Notes: generated by a model not told the origin, from the letters alone. Shown: positions 16,196-23,882, counted from the first letter of the stretch. The stretch: 64,000 nt of DNA from Acidimicrobiia bacterium (GCA_022825005.1 JAJDYU010000069.1:1-64000); one strand, 5' to 3'. Translations and numbers: made by a program.

Positions 16196-16741
16196 TCAGG
16201 CTCTCCCCGGCCCACTCCAGTCTTGCAGCATGAGCTGCATCACCGTCACGTCTATCCAGCGGCCGAATTTGCGGCCCACTTCGCGCTCGGTGCCGGCTAC
16301 TTCGAAACCCACGGAGCGGTGGACGGCGACCGATGCTTCGTTCTTGCCGGAAATGCGGGCGATCACGGTGTGGAACCCGTGGGTTTGGGCCAGTCCGATT
16401 ATCTCCACCAACAAGGCCCGGCCGATGCCCTTGCCGCGATGGTCCTGGTGGACGTACACCGAGTTCTCCACTGTGGTGTTGTAGGCCGGTCGGGTATGGA
16501 AGGGCGACAGCGAGGAGAAGCCCAGCACGGTGTCATCGTCGTCATCCGGCGTAGCCACCAGCACGGCGTGAACTCCGCTGCGGTCTTGCAACCAGGTGCG
16601 CTGGGCGGCCAGAGTGCGAGGCTCCAACTCGAAAATGCTGGTCCCGTTCAGGATCTCGTAATTGACGATCTCCCGAATGCCCTCGGCATCAGACAGCCTT
16701 GCTGCTCGAATCGCCACCGGCTGCACCGTACCGTCCGTCAC
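16196..16741 (-). CDS. GNAT acetyltransferase, phosphinothricin acetyltransferase-like
   Basis: A 181-residue GNAT-fold N-acetyltransferase. The N-terminal IRAARLSDAEGIREIVNYEI and FELEPRTLAAQ segments match the phosphinothricin/methionine-sulfoximine acetyltransferase group, and the acetyl-CoA loop is HQDHRGKGIGRALL. The final GFEVAGTEREVGRKFGRWIDVTVMQ is also characteristic. Members acetylate glutamate analogues, sometimes only incidentally. The start is uncertain because the GTG at 16741 directly overlaps a GGGAGG. The 3' end contains a 13-bp copy of the tRNA-Tyr end (16203-16215). Confidence 0.87.
   Translation of the reverse strand: MTDGTVQPVAIRAARLSDAEGIREIVNYEILNGTSIFELEPRTLAAQRTWLQDRSGVHAVLVATPDDDDDTVLGFSSLSPFHTRPAYNTTVENSVYVHQDHRGKGIGRALLVEIIGLAQTHGFHTVIARISGKNEASVAVHRSVGFEVAGTEREVGRKFGRWIDVTVMQLMLQDWSGPGRA
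16203..16215. other. Possible attachment-site copy of the tRNA-Tyr 3' end
   Basis: The 13 bases CTCCCCGGCCCAC are identical to 6428-6440, the end of the tRNA-Tyr gene plus one base. The two copies flank the defence operon (about 9.8 kb) in direct orientation, as expected for attL and attR. The repeat is short and GC-rich, and no integrase gene lies between the copies. Confidence 0.4.
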
Positions 16742-16816
16742 CTCCCAATTCTGGCTTTCCCGCCGCTGGCACAGAGTGGCAATATTGGCGTCGCAAAGGG
16801 ATAGAGTTCCCAGCCT

Positions 16817-16889
16817 GCCTCCTTAGCTCAGTCGGCAGAGCGTTTCCATGGTAAGGAAAAGGTCGAGAGTTCGATTCTCTCAGGAGGCT
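16817..16889 (+). tRNA. tRNA-Thr (GGT)
   Basis: Acceptor stem GCCTCCT pairs with AGGAGGC. Anticodon stem TTTCC/GGAAA encloses ATGGTAA with anticodon GGT at 16850-16852. The T arm is GAGAG-TTCGATT-CTCTC and the discriminator is T. It lies 41 bp before tRNA-Met, the usual actinobacterial pair near secE. Confidence 0.95.
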
Positions 16890-16930
16890 CAGGGTCACTT
16901 CGGCGGTTTCCGGCCGCAGAATGCCCCCGG

Positions 16931-17004
16931 GGCGGCGTAGCTCAGTCGGTAAGAGCGCTCGACTCATAATCGAGAGGTCGCCAGTTCGAGTCTGGCCGCC
17001 GCTA
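16931..17004 (+). tRNA. tRNA-Met (CAT), elongator type
   Basis: Acceptor GGCGGCG pairs with CGCCGCT (a G-T pair at the end), anticodon stem CTCGA/TCGAG encloses CTCATAA with anticodon CAT, and the T arm is GCCAG-TTCGAGT-CTGGC. The anticodon stem lacks the three G-C pairs of initiator tRNA, so it is an elongator (or possibly Ile2). CCA follows directly at 17005-17007. The 3' 26 bases recur at 19016-19041. Confidence 0.93.
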
Positions 17005-17006
17005 CC
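16981..17006. other. attL-like copy at the tRNA-Met 3' end
   Basis: These 26 bases (T arm to acceptor end of tRNA-Met) are repeated without mismatch at 19016-19041. The bases just outside both copies differ. The pair encloses a 2.0-kb islet carrying one gene. Confidence 0.8.
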
Positions 17007-17172
17007 ACCGCGTCTTCGGCATTTGTCGGGTTTGTCACGATTTTTTGGTCTTGGGTTGTCCGTGGGTCTCGACAGCAACTCCCATCGCCACTAGCGAGTT
17101 GCACATACAAGTTAAAAGACGCGATCTAGCAAGTTGGAAGATAAGATCCAACAAGTTGGAAGAGGAGCAGAC

Positions 17173-18939
17173 TTGCCTGATATTGCAACCAGCGTCAACG
17201 AAGCGCTGCCCAAACTCCGTGCAGCCAAGACTGACCTAGCCACGATCGAGGCAAAGGCGGCAGCCGGTGGTCTGCCGACGTCGATCATCGAAACCGTCTC
17301 AGCATTTGCGAATACCGATGGTGGACTGATCATCCTAGGCTTGGACGAAAGCACCCAATTCGCCGCTCTAGACGTTGACGCCGCAAAGCTAGCTACTGAC
17401 TTCGCGTCAGCGTGCTCAGACCAACTAGACCCGCCAATCCGGCCAGAAGTCGACATCGTCGAAGTTGACGGAAAAGCCATCATGGCGGCAGCCATCGACG
17501 AACTCTCATCCACGCGGAAGCCGTGCTTCGTGAAGGCCCGTGGGATCGAACGCGGTTCCTACGTCAGGACGTTCGACGGTGACCGCAACCTCTCAACTTA
17601 TGAAGTCCACGTTCTCAAGTCGTCTAGAGGGCAGCCCGACGACGATGGAGCAATCGTCGAGGGGGCGACCCTTGACGACCTCGACTCGGACCTCATCAAC
17701 AGGCTCCTACATCGCCTGCGGTCAACACGCGGCCAGGTCTTCGCTCAGGCGAATGACGAAGAGATACTCAGCATGATGGGGGTAATAGTCAAACGCGGAG
17801 ACGAACGGGGAGTGACACTTGCCGGACTGCTGGCGCTCGGGCGTTTCCCCCAGCAATTCTTTCCCCAACTCGACGTCACCTTCGTCGCCTTGCCGACGCC
17901 ATCAGGAGAACCACTCGACGATGGAACGCGGTTTCTCGACAATCAGTCGATCGATGGGCCAATCCCCCGCATGGTTGCGGAGTCACTCACTGCACTCCGA
18001 CGAAATATGAAGCGCCGGTCAATCGTGGTCGGACTCGGTCGCGAGGATCGGTGGGAGTACCCGGAGGAGGCTGTCCGCGAGCTTGTTGCCAATGCCCTGA
18101 TGCATCGGGACTACCACCCTCTCGCTCACGGTACCCAAGTCCGAGTCGCTCTCTACCCTGACAGACTCGAAGTCTCCAGCCCTGGAGGCTTGCATGGACC
18201 CGTCTCGCGCGAGGATCTCTTTACCGAGTCGGTCTCTTCGTCAAGAAACGCACGTTTGGCCAAGCTCCTAGAAGACGTCGAGGTCGAGCCAACCGGGCGG
18301 ACAGTCTGTGAGAACCGCGGATCTGGATTATTGGCTACGGCCGCGGCACTTCGCGATGCTGGGATGGAACCACCACAGATCTTCGATGCCGTACGCGAGT
18401 TTCGGATGGTAATCAAGAACCACGGATTGCTTGATGACGAAGCGGTAGCGTGGCTGTCGACAATTGATACCGCGCAGTTCAACGATCGACAACGACTGGC
18501 TCTTGCCTTCTTACGCAGGAACCAGAAAATCACGAATCAGCAGTATCGATCGCTAACTGGGTGTGATCCGTTAACGGCAACTCGCGAATTGACCGGCCTC
18601 GCTGGAGAGAACCTCATCGAAAAGACCAGCGACAAACGATGGGCAGTCTGGATGCTCCTCGGTACGGACAACTCAGAGATTCAAGCGCGGCTGGACTTCA
18701 GTGGAAAACCACCGCAACCTCGCCGAGACCGACGAGCCCAGATCAAAGACATACTTGAGTCGGGCCCACAGCCAGCTCGGCATCTCGCTGAGGAACTCCA
18801 GATGACAAGCCAAGGTGTACTCCAATGGCTCCGCCTAATGGAAGAAGACGGAGAAGTCGAGGCAACTAGCGAGAAGCGGCGCAGCCGCCACAATCAGTGG
18901 CGACTAAGCGATCATGACGCACCCGTCGACAACGCGTGA
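17173..18939 (+). CDS. Schlafen AlbA-type / HATPase-domain ATP-binding protein
   Basis: A protein of 588 residues from TTG 17173, chosen because GAGGAG lies at 17162-17167 with 5-nt spacing; an in-frame TTG at 17134 would add 13 residues. The N-terminal domain shows the AlbA_2/Schlafen signature VSAFANTDGGLIILGL. The middle contains a GHKL-type ATPase region (PEEAVRELVANALMHRDYHP, then RLEVSSPGGLHGPV), as in the COG2865 group of predicted transcriptional regulators/helicase-like proteins. The C-terminus is a winged-helix-like region (QPARHLAEELQMTSQGVLQWL). Such proteins are frequent in defence and mobile islands, but the mechanism is unclear. It is the sole gene between the tRNA-Met end repeats and is less GC-rich than the housekeeping genes. 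Confidence 0.85.
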   Translation: MPDIATSVNEALPKLRAAKTDLATIEAKAAAGGLPTSIIETVSAFANTDGGLIILGLDESTQFAALDVDAAKLATDFASACSDQLDPPIRPEVDIVEVDGKAIMAAAIDELSSTRKPCFVKARGIERGSYVRTFDGDRNLSTYEVHVLKSSRGQPDDDGAIVEGATLDDLDSDLINRLLHRLRSTRGQVFAQANDEEILSMMGVIVKRGDERGVTLAGLLALGRFPQQFFPQLDVTFVALPTPSGEPLDDGTRFLDNQSIDGPIPRMVAESLTALRRNMKRRSIVVGLGREDRWEYPEEAVRELVANALMHRDYHPLAHGTQVRVALYPDRLEVSSPGGLHGPVSREDLFTESVSSSRNARLAKLLEDVEVEPTGRTVCENRGSGLLATAAALRDAGMEPPQIFDAVREFRMVIKNHGLLDDEAVAWLSTIDTAQFNDRQRLALAFLRRNQKITNQQYRSLTGCDPLTATRELTGLAGENLIEKTSDKRWAVWMLLGTDNSEIQARLDFSGKPPQPRRDRRAQIKDILESGPQPARHLAEELQMTSQGVLQWLRLMEEDGEVEATSEKRRSRHNQWRLSDHDAPVDNA

Positions 18940-19015
18940 GTATGCCCTCAATTGTCCGGGACCTTGGCTAAATGGATCCCTCCATCGCTCCCATGCCTCA
19001 CACTCTCTGAAAGGC

Positions 19016-19041
19016 CCAGTTCGAGTCTGGCCGCCGCTACC
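19016..19041. other. attR-like copy of the tRNA-Met 3' end
   Basis: An exact 26-bp copy of 16981-17006 in the same orientation, without the rest of a tRNA. It marks the far end of the islet carrying the Schlafen-type gene. The sequence to its right is presumably what followed tRNA-Met before insertion. Confidence 0.8.
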
Positions 19042-19085
19042 GCCCACCCTTTCGCCCCAATGGGGGCCACGGATAGTCTGGCCCC

Positions 19086-19715
19086 ATCGAACCCGCAGCA
19101 TCTCGTGAGCCGGCCTTCGAAGACGCCGCGCTGGTAGACGCCGCCCGCCGCGGCGACCGCGACGCGTTCAACGAGCTGGTCCGGTCCACCTACCGAGACA
19201 TCTACGCCCTGGCCTACCGGCTCACCGGCAATCGAGACGACGCCGCCGACGTGGTCCAGGATGCCTATGTCCGGGCCTACCGGGCGATTCGCCGCTTCCG
19301 GGGGGATTCCAGCTTCTCCACCTGGATGTACCGCATCACCAGCAACTGCGCGTCGACGCATTTGAGCCGCCGATCCCGCCAGCGAACCGAAGAGCTGAGC
19401 GATGAAGTGCCCATCGTCGATCTGCGGCCTGAGCAAGATCCCAGCCTGCGAGCCGAGGCGGCTGTGCTGCGCCATCACATCGACCGGGCCATCCGGGCGC
19501 TGCCGGAGCGACTCCGACAGGTGGTGGTGCTGCGAGACCTGCACGATCTCTCCCACAGCGAGATCGCCGCCGAGCTGGGCATCACCACCTCCGCCGCCAA
19601 GGTGAGGCTCCACCGGGCCCGACAGCGGCTACGCGCCGTGCTTCAGCGCACCACTGAGCTGGGGGCGGGCCAAACCGCGCCGGCTGCCCAAGAAGAAGAC
19701 GAGGAAGCCTCATGA
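19086..19715 (+). CDS. ECF-type RNA polymerase sigma factor, start unclear
   Basis: The protein has region 2 (AFNELVRSTYRDIYALAYRLTGN, then DDAADVVQDAYVRAYRAI) and region 4 (LPERLRQVVVLRDLHDLSHSEIAAELGI, then AAKVRLHRARQRL), the two domains of extracytoplasmic-function sigma factors. The first canonical start in frame is a GTG at 19251, which would delete most of region 2. The frame is open back to 19077, and the conserved DAALVDAARRGDRDAF lies before that GTG. I list ATC 19086 as a nominal start; a CTG at 19131, or a one-base difference linking to GTG 19105, are alternatives. The islet end lies only 45 bp upstream. It is coupled to a small membrane protein gene. Confidence 0.75.
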   Translation: MEPAASREPAFEDAALVDAARRGDRDAFNELVRSTYRDIYALAYRLTGNRDDAADVVQDAYVRAYRAIRRFRGDSSFSTWMYRITSNCASTHLSRRSRQRTEELSDEVPIVDLRPEQDPSLRAEAAVLRHHIDRAIRALPERLRQVVVLRDLHDLSHSEIAAELGITTSAAKVRLHRARQRLRAVLQRTTELGAGQTAPAAQEEDEEAS

Positions 19716-19897
19716 TCGATGACGCCTCCCGGTCTTTCGACCACCGCCCCCCGACCGAGGCGCCCCCCACCTTGGTGTGGAAGGTCATGGCCCGACTCGA
19801 CCAGTACGACCGGCGCCGGCAGCTCATCCGTCGATTCTTGGCCGCCACCACCCTGGCCGTGATCACCGTCCTCTTCCGCCGCCGCATCCGCCATTAG
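19712..19897 (+). CDS. Small membrane protein coupled to the sigma factor
   Basis: A 61-residue protein whose ATG overlaps the sigma factor stop (ATGA). It has a polar N-terminus rich in D, R and P, and one hydrophobic segment, FLAATTLAVITVLF, near residues 43-56, ending in a basic RRRIRH tail. In this position an anti-sigma factor is expected, but the protein is too short for a typical zinc-binding anti-sigma domain and lacks its HxxxCxxC motif. It could be a reduced regulator. Confidence 0.55.
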   Translation: MIDDASRSFDHRPPTEAPPTLVWKVMARLDQYDRRRQLIRRFLAATTLAVITVLFRRRIRH

Positions 19898-19916
19898 TCG
19901 CCGCGCCCCCAAAGAT

Positions 19917-20010
19917 TTTGCATTGGGATGGCTCCCATCGGCATCCACCCCCTCCAACTGCTCCTAGCAAGGAAAGGCCCGAGATTTGCATTGGGATGGC
20001 TCCCATCGGC
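19917..20010. repeat. Two 26-bp direct repeats before tRNA-Trp
   Basis: Identical 26-bp copies at 19917-19942 and 19985-20010, starting TTTGCATTGGGATGG, each contain the small inverted repeat GATGG-CTC-CCATC. They are separated by 42 bp and lie between the small membrane protein gene and tRNA-Trp. There is no coding potential here. Confidence 0.9.
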
Positions 20011-20041
20011 GCTGTAGCCTTGTCTTGCCCCTAACGAACGA

Positions 20042-20114
20042 AGGGCAGTGGCTCAATTGGTAGAGCACCGGTCTCCAAAACCGGCGGTTGGGGGTTCGAG
20101 TCCCTCCTGCCCTG
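20042..20114 (+). tRNA. tRNA-Trp (CCA)
   Basis: Acceptor AGGGCAG pairs with CTGCCCT. Anticodon stem CCGGT/ACCGG encloses CTCCAAA with anticodon CCA. The discriminator is G. It directly precedes secE, the classic bacterial arrangement. Confidence 0.96.
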
Positions 20115-20159
20115 CGCAAGCAACCCCGCCTCCGTAGTGCCGGGCGCACTGGAGTCTCC

Positions 20160-20465
20160 ATGACCGACCTGAACAGACAACAGAAGAGGATGGCTAAGCG
20201 GCAAGGCTTCGTCGACGAAGAAGGCACCCCGGTCCGCGACCGCCGCCAGGCTAGGAATCAACCCCGGCCCGGCGAGGAGCGGGTGGGTCCAGCGCAGTTC
20301 CTGCGCGAGGTTCGCGGCGAACTTCGCAAGGTTTCGTGGCCCCGGCGCGAAGAAGTCGTCAACTACTCCATCGTGGTGCTGGTCGTTTTGGTGCTGCTCA
20401 CCACTGCCATCGGCCTGCTCGACTGGGGATTCAGCGAAGCCATCCTGAAGTTGTTCGATCGATAA
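20160..20465 (+). CDS. secE: Preprotein translocase subunit SecE
   Basis: A 101-residue single-span SecE, the clamp subunit of the SecYEG channel. The start is ATG 20160, preceded by GGAG five bases upstream; the frame also runs back into tRNA-Trp. The cytoplasmic amphipathic helix FLREVRGELRKVSWPRREEVV is followed by one membrane segment, YSIVVLVVLVLLTTAIGLLDW. It lies between tRNA-Trp and nusG, as in most bacteria. Confidence 0.95.
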   Translation: MTDLNRQQKRMAKRQGFVDEEGTPVRDRRQARNQPRPGEERVGPAQFLREVRGELRKVSWPRREEVVNYSIVVLVVLVLLTTAIGLLDWGFSEAILKLFDR

Positions 20466-20488
20466 ACCCTGAGGTAGATGAAACCGAA

Positions 20489-21313
20489 ATGACCGATCTC
20501 TTCCCCACCACCGAAACGGCCGACCCCGAGTCCGAAGCGCCCGACGCCGAGGTTGAAGCCCCACCAGTCGACGCCGCCGAAGCCGCCGCGGCATTGCTGC
20601 CCACCGGGCCGGTTGCCGAGCCCGAAGTTGAGAGCCCCGGCCCTGTCAGCGACAGCCTTCTTGACGACGCGGCCCTGTCAAGCGACACGATCGAGGTAAT
20701 CGACGCCGAAGAGCTGGTCTACGAGAAGGACGAAGACGAAGTCGAGACCATCAGCCCCTACGACATGCCCGGGAAGTGGTATGTGGTCCACACCCAATCG
20801 GGCTATGAGAACAAGGTCCAGCAGAACATCGAAGCCCGCCGCAAGACCATGGACATGGAGAGCCATATCCACGAGACCGTCATTCCCATGGAGGATGTGG
20901 TGGAGTTCAAGGGCGGCAAGAAGGTCACCACCAAGAAGAAGATGTTCCCCGGCTATCTGCTGGTTCGAGCCGAGATGAACGACATCTCCTGGGATGTGAT
21001 CCGCAACACTCCCGGTGTGACCGGCTTTGTGGGCCACGGTCGCCGCGGCAGCAAGCCGTCGGCCCTCAAGCGCAAAGACGTGGAGAACTTCCTTCAGGTC
21101 AAGACCGACGGCGAGCAGACAGTCCGCCGCACCAAGCCCCGCCTGCTCTACGAGGTGGGCGAGACCATTCGAGTCAAAGAGGGTCCGTTCGCCGACTTTT
21201 CCGGCGAGGTGGCCGAGATAAACGAAGACCAGCTCAAGATGAAGGTTCTCGTCAATATCTTCGGCCGAGAGACGCCAGTCGAGCTCGAATTCTCCCAAGT
21301 GGCGAAATTGTAG
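20489..21313 (+). CDS. nusG: Transcription antitermination factor NusG
   Basis: A 274-residue NusG that binds RNA polymerase and links it to Rho or the ribosome. ATG 20489 is the start. The first 90 or so residues are an acidic, alanine/proline-rich extension, seen in many actinobacterial NusG proteins. The NGN domain starts at KWYVVHTQSGYE, includes FPGYLLVRAEM, and ends with RNTPGVTGFVG. The KOW domain is VKEGPFADFSGEVAEI. The last coding bases (21286-21306) are imperfectly repeated just after the gene (21321-21342). Confidence 0.95.
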   Translation: MTDLFPTTETADPESEAPDAEVEAPPVDAAEAAAALLPTGPVAEPEVESPGPVSDSLLDDAALSSDTIEVIDAEELVYEKDEDEVETISPYDMPGKWYVVHTQSGYENKVQQNIEARRKTMDMESHIHETVIPMEDVVEFKGGKKVTTKKKMFPGYLLVRAEMNDISWDVIRNTPGVTGFVGHGRRGSKPSALKRKDVENFLQVKTDGEQTVRRTKPRLLYEVGETIRVKEGPFADFSGEVAEINEDQLKMKVLVNIFGRETPVELEFSQVAKL

Positions 21314-21376
21314 GAAGATTCGAATTCCCCCCAAGTCGCCAAGCGGCAAGAGGACCAAGCCAGAAGGGGCAGAGTC

Positions 21377-21802
21377 ATGGCTCAAAAGAAGGTAGCCACC
21401 ACCATCAAAATCCAGATTCCGGCCGGCCAGGCCACTCCAGCACCACCAGTGGGCACCGCGCTGGGTCCCCATGGCGTGGCCATCATGGACTTCTGCCGGG
21501 ACTACAACGCCCGAACCGAGGACAAGCGGGGCCAGATCATCCCGGTGGAGATCACCATCTACGAAGATCGGACCTTCTCGTTCATCACCAAAACCCCACC
21601 CACCTCCTTCCTCATCCGAGAAGCGGCCGGGCTGGAGAAGGGATCCATGGAGCCGGGCCGTGAGGTCGTCGGCGCCATTACCGACGCCCAGTGCGCGGAA
21701 ATAGCCAAGATCAAAATGCCCGATCTCAATACCGACGACCTCGAGCAGGCCAAGCTTCAGGTAGCCGGCACCGCCCGCAGCATGGGCATCACGGTGGGGT
21801 AA
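21377..21802 (+). CDS. rplK: 50S ribosomal protein L11
   Basis: A 141-residue L11, of normal length. It forms the GTPase-associated centre with 23S rRNA and is the target of thiostrepton. The proline-rich N-terminal linker [22 protein letters not shown] and the C-terminal RNA-binding region [11 protein letters not shown] are intact. It follows nusG by 63 bp. Confidence 0.97.
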   Translation: MAQKKVATTIKIQIPAGQATPAPPVGTALGPHGVAIMDFCRDYNARTEDKRGQIIPVEITIYEDRTFSFITKTPPTSFLIREAAGLEKGSMEPGREVVGAITDAQCAEIAKIKMPDLNTDDLEQAKLQVAGTARSMGITVG

Positions 21803-21824
21803 CCGAGCCGAAGACCACGACAGC

Positions 21825-21849
21825 AGTCATATCCAATAGTCATATCCAA
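21825..21849. repeat. 13-bp tandem duplication before rplA
   Basis: AGTCATATCCAAT at 21825-21837 is followed immediately by AGTCATATCCAA (21838-21849), then a C. It lies in the 100-bp rplK-rplA spacer. Confidence 0.85.
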
Positions 21850-21902
21850 CTGGCCGACGGGACGACCTCGCCCGACGAGCCCACAACACTGAGGGAGCCG
21901 AC

Positions 21903-22604
21903 ATGGCGAAGAAAGGGAAGCGGTACAGCGATTCCGCCCAGCGCATCGACAAGCAGCAACCGCACACCGCCGTAGAGGGTGTGGAGCTGGTGAAGAGTTT
22001 GTCCGCCGCGAAATTCGACGAGACCTTGGAGCTCGCGGCCCGTTTGGGCGTCGATCCTCGCAAGGCCGAACAGATGATCCGAGGAACGGTCTCGCTGCCC
22101 TCGGGCACCGGCACCGACGTTCGGGTGGCCGTGTTCGCCCAGGGCGAGGCGGCCACGCAGGCGACCGAAGCCGGTGCCGACGTGGTGGGCGCCGATGACC
22201 TCGCCGAGCAGGTACAGGGCGGCAAGATGGACTTCGACGTGGCCATCGCCACTCCCGACATGATGCCGGTGGTGGGAAAACTCGGCAAGGTCCTCGGACC
22301 CCGAGGGCTGATGCCCAACCCCAAAACCGGCACGGTCACCGATGACGTGGCCCGAGCAGTGGGCGAGTTCAAGAGCGGCAAAGTGGAATTCCGCACCGAC
22401 CGCCAGGGAAACGTCCACGTGCCCGTGGGCAAGGTCAGCTTTGAAGCCGATGCCCTCGTGGCCAACATCCGGGCGGTTATGGAGGAGCTGAACCGGGCCA
22501 AGCCCGCGGCTCTCAAGGGCCGTTACATCCGCAAGGTCACGATCTCTTCCACCATGGGTCCCGGAATTCGGCTGGATCCCGCCGACTTGGGCGCCACCAA
22601 CTGA
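21903..22604 (+). CDS. rplA: 50S ribosomal protein L1
   Basis: A 233-residue L1 forming the L1 stalk that interacts with E-site tRNA. Conserved blocks are [42 protein letters not shown] and [19 protein letters not shown]. It is preceded by GAGGGAG before ATG 21903. L1 commonly represses its own operon by binding its mRNA; no obvious mimic of the rRNA site was identified here by eye. Confidence 0.97.
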   Translation: MAKKGKRYSDSAQRIDKQQPHTAVEGVELVKSLSAAKFDETLELAARLGVDPRKAEQMIRGTVSLPSGTGTDVRVAVFAQGEAATQATEAGADVVGADDLAEQVQGGKMDFDVAIATPDMMPVVGKLGKVLGPRGLMPNPKTGTVTDDVARAVGEFKSGKVEFRTDRQGNVHVPVGKVSFEADALVANIRAVMEELNRAKPAALKGRYIRKVTISSTMGPGIRLDPADLGATN

Positions 22605-22633
22605 TCTGGTACCTTTTGGCGCTCACAATCTAC

Positions 22634-22787
22634 TGATTTGCCGCAGACATCAGGCGCAGTGCCCAGCACCGCTTAATCGGCCGGCACTCCGTCCGCAAAG
22701 ACCGAGGCGTCGACTGGCCTGACGAGGTGAACCCTCCCGAAACTCGTGGGGCGTTCGCACTCAGCGGCGCCCCCCTTTTCGTTTTGA
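22634..22787 (+). promoter_or_regulatory. L10 leader-type autoregulatory region with attenuator hairpin
   Basis: The 220-bp rplA-rplJ spacer has no ORF of note. It contains GCCGCAGACATCAGGCGC-like sequence near 22637, followed by paired GC-rich segments. It ends in a hairpin, GGGGCG (22748-22753) with CGCCCC (22768-22773), followed by C residues and TTTTCGTTTT (22776-22785). This is the expected place and look of the ribosomal protein L10 leader, where L10-L12 binding reduces expression. The assignment rests on position, the terminator-like hairpin and partial motif resemblance. Confidence 0.6.
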
Positions 22788-22824
22788 AGGAGAGTCTCGT
22801 TCTCATGGAGGGTACGGCAATCTG

Positions 22825-23406
22825 ATGGAAAATCCCCGCCCCGAAAAAGTGGCCGTCGTGGAAGAGGTGCGCGAGCGCATCTCCTCCACCGAGGCAGTGG
22901 TCATCACCGATTACCGCGGCCTCGACGTCCCGGCCCTGGCCGATTTGCGCCGTCAGCTGCGCGAGGCCGGCGGCGACTACAAGGTGTACAAGAACACGCT
23001 GACCCGCTTTGCGGCCCGCGAGCTCAATCTGGATTTGGACGAGGTCCTCGTGGGCCCCACCGCGTTGGCCTTTGTGGGCGCCCGTGATGACGGTTCTCCT
23101 GGCGACGCCGTCTCGCTGGCCAAGGCTCTGTGCCAATACGCCGACGACTCCAACTTCTTGTCGATCAAGGGCGGCGTGCTCGATGGCCAGGTGATCTCGG
23201 CCGACGAGGTGAGCGCCTTGTCCAAGCTTGGAACTCGGACCGAAATCCTGTCTGAGATCCTCGGGCTGCTGGAAGCTCCCATGGCCGAGATGGCCGGATT
23301 GCTGGAGGCCCCGCTGGTCGAGATGGCGGGACTCCTCGATGCCCCGCTGGTGGAAATGGCCGGGTTGCTGGAGTCGTTCACCGAAAAAGAAGGCGCCGCG
23401 GCTTGA
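22825..23406 (+). CDS. rplJ: 50S ribosomal protein L10
   Basis: A 193-residue L10, the base of the L7/L12 stalk. The N-terminal rRNA-binding domain (EEVRERISSTEAVVITDYRGL, then YKVYKNTLTRFAA) is normal. The C-terminal helix that carries L7/L12 dimers is built from a regular 11-residue repeat: LGLLEAPMAEM, AGLLEAPLVEM, AGLLDAPLVEM, then AGLLESFTEK. This regularity is unusual and suggests at least three equivalent L12-binding segments. ATG 22825 follows GGAGGG at 22807. Confidence 0.96.
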   Translation: MENPRPEKVAVVEEVRERISSTEAVVITDYRGLDVPALADLRRQLREAGGDYKVYKNTLTRFAARELNLDLDEVLVGPTALAFVGARDDGSPGDAVSLAKALCQYADDSNFLSIKGGVLDGQVISADEVSALSKLGTRTEILSEILGLLEAPMAEMAGLLEAPLVEMAGLLDAPLVEMAGLLESFTEKEGAAA

Positions 23407-23463
23407 CCAGCTCCAACTCAAGGAACTGACAACAATCAACCAACAAAGGAATGAGGAACAGAA

Positions 23464-23859
23464 ATGTCCAAGGTAGATGAGGTTCTGGACTCCATCGGGT
23501 CCATGACGGTGCTCGAGCTTTCCGAGCTCAAAGAAGCGTTCAAGGAGCGCTTCAACGTGGAGGCCGCAGCCCCGGCCGCAGCCATGCCCATGATGATGGC
23601 CGCTCCCGGTGACGGCGGTGGTGACGGCGGCGGTGCCGCTGAGGAGCAGAGCGAATTCGACGTGGTCCTGACCAGTGCGGGCGAGAAGAAGATCCAGGTC
23701 ATCAAAGAGGTGCGCACCCTCACCAACCTGGGCCTGAAGGACGCCAAAGAACTGGTGGACAACGCTCCCAAGCCGATCTTGGAGAAGGCTTCCAAGGAGG
23801 ACGCCGAAAAGGCCAAAGAGCTCATCGAGGCCGCCGGCGGAGCTGTCGAGCTCAAATAA
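23464..23859 (+). CDS. rplL: 50S ribosomal protein L7/L12
   Basis: A 131-residue L7/L12. It has the N-terminal dimerisation helix region ([24 protein letters not shown]), an alanine/glycine-rich hinge including [11 protein letters not shown], and the C-terminal factor-binding domain ([21 protein letters not shown], then [18 protein letters not shown]). It follows rplJ by 57 bp. Confidence 0.97.
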   Translation: MSKVDEVLDSIGSMTVLELSELKEAFKERFNVEAAAPAAAMPMMMAAPGDGGGDGGGAAEEQSEFDVVLTSAGEKKIQVIKEVRTLTNLGLKDAKELVDNAPKPILEKASKEDAEKAKELIEAAGGAVELK

Positions 23860-23882
23860 CGCGCCACCAGCGAATTCTTGAC

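Noticed and set aside
17005-19085. An integrase or rpmG gene beside tRNA-Met
   Set aside because: All frames were considered; only the Schlafen-type gene and the sigma factor show coding character, so neither is present here.
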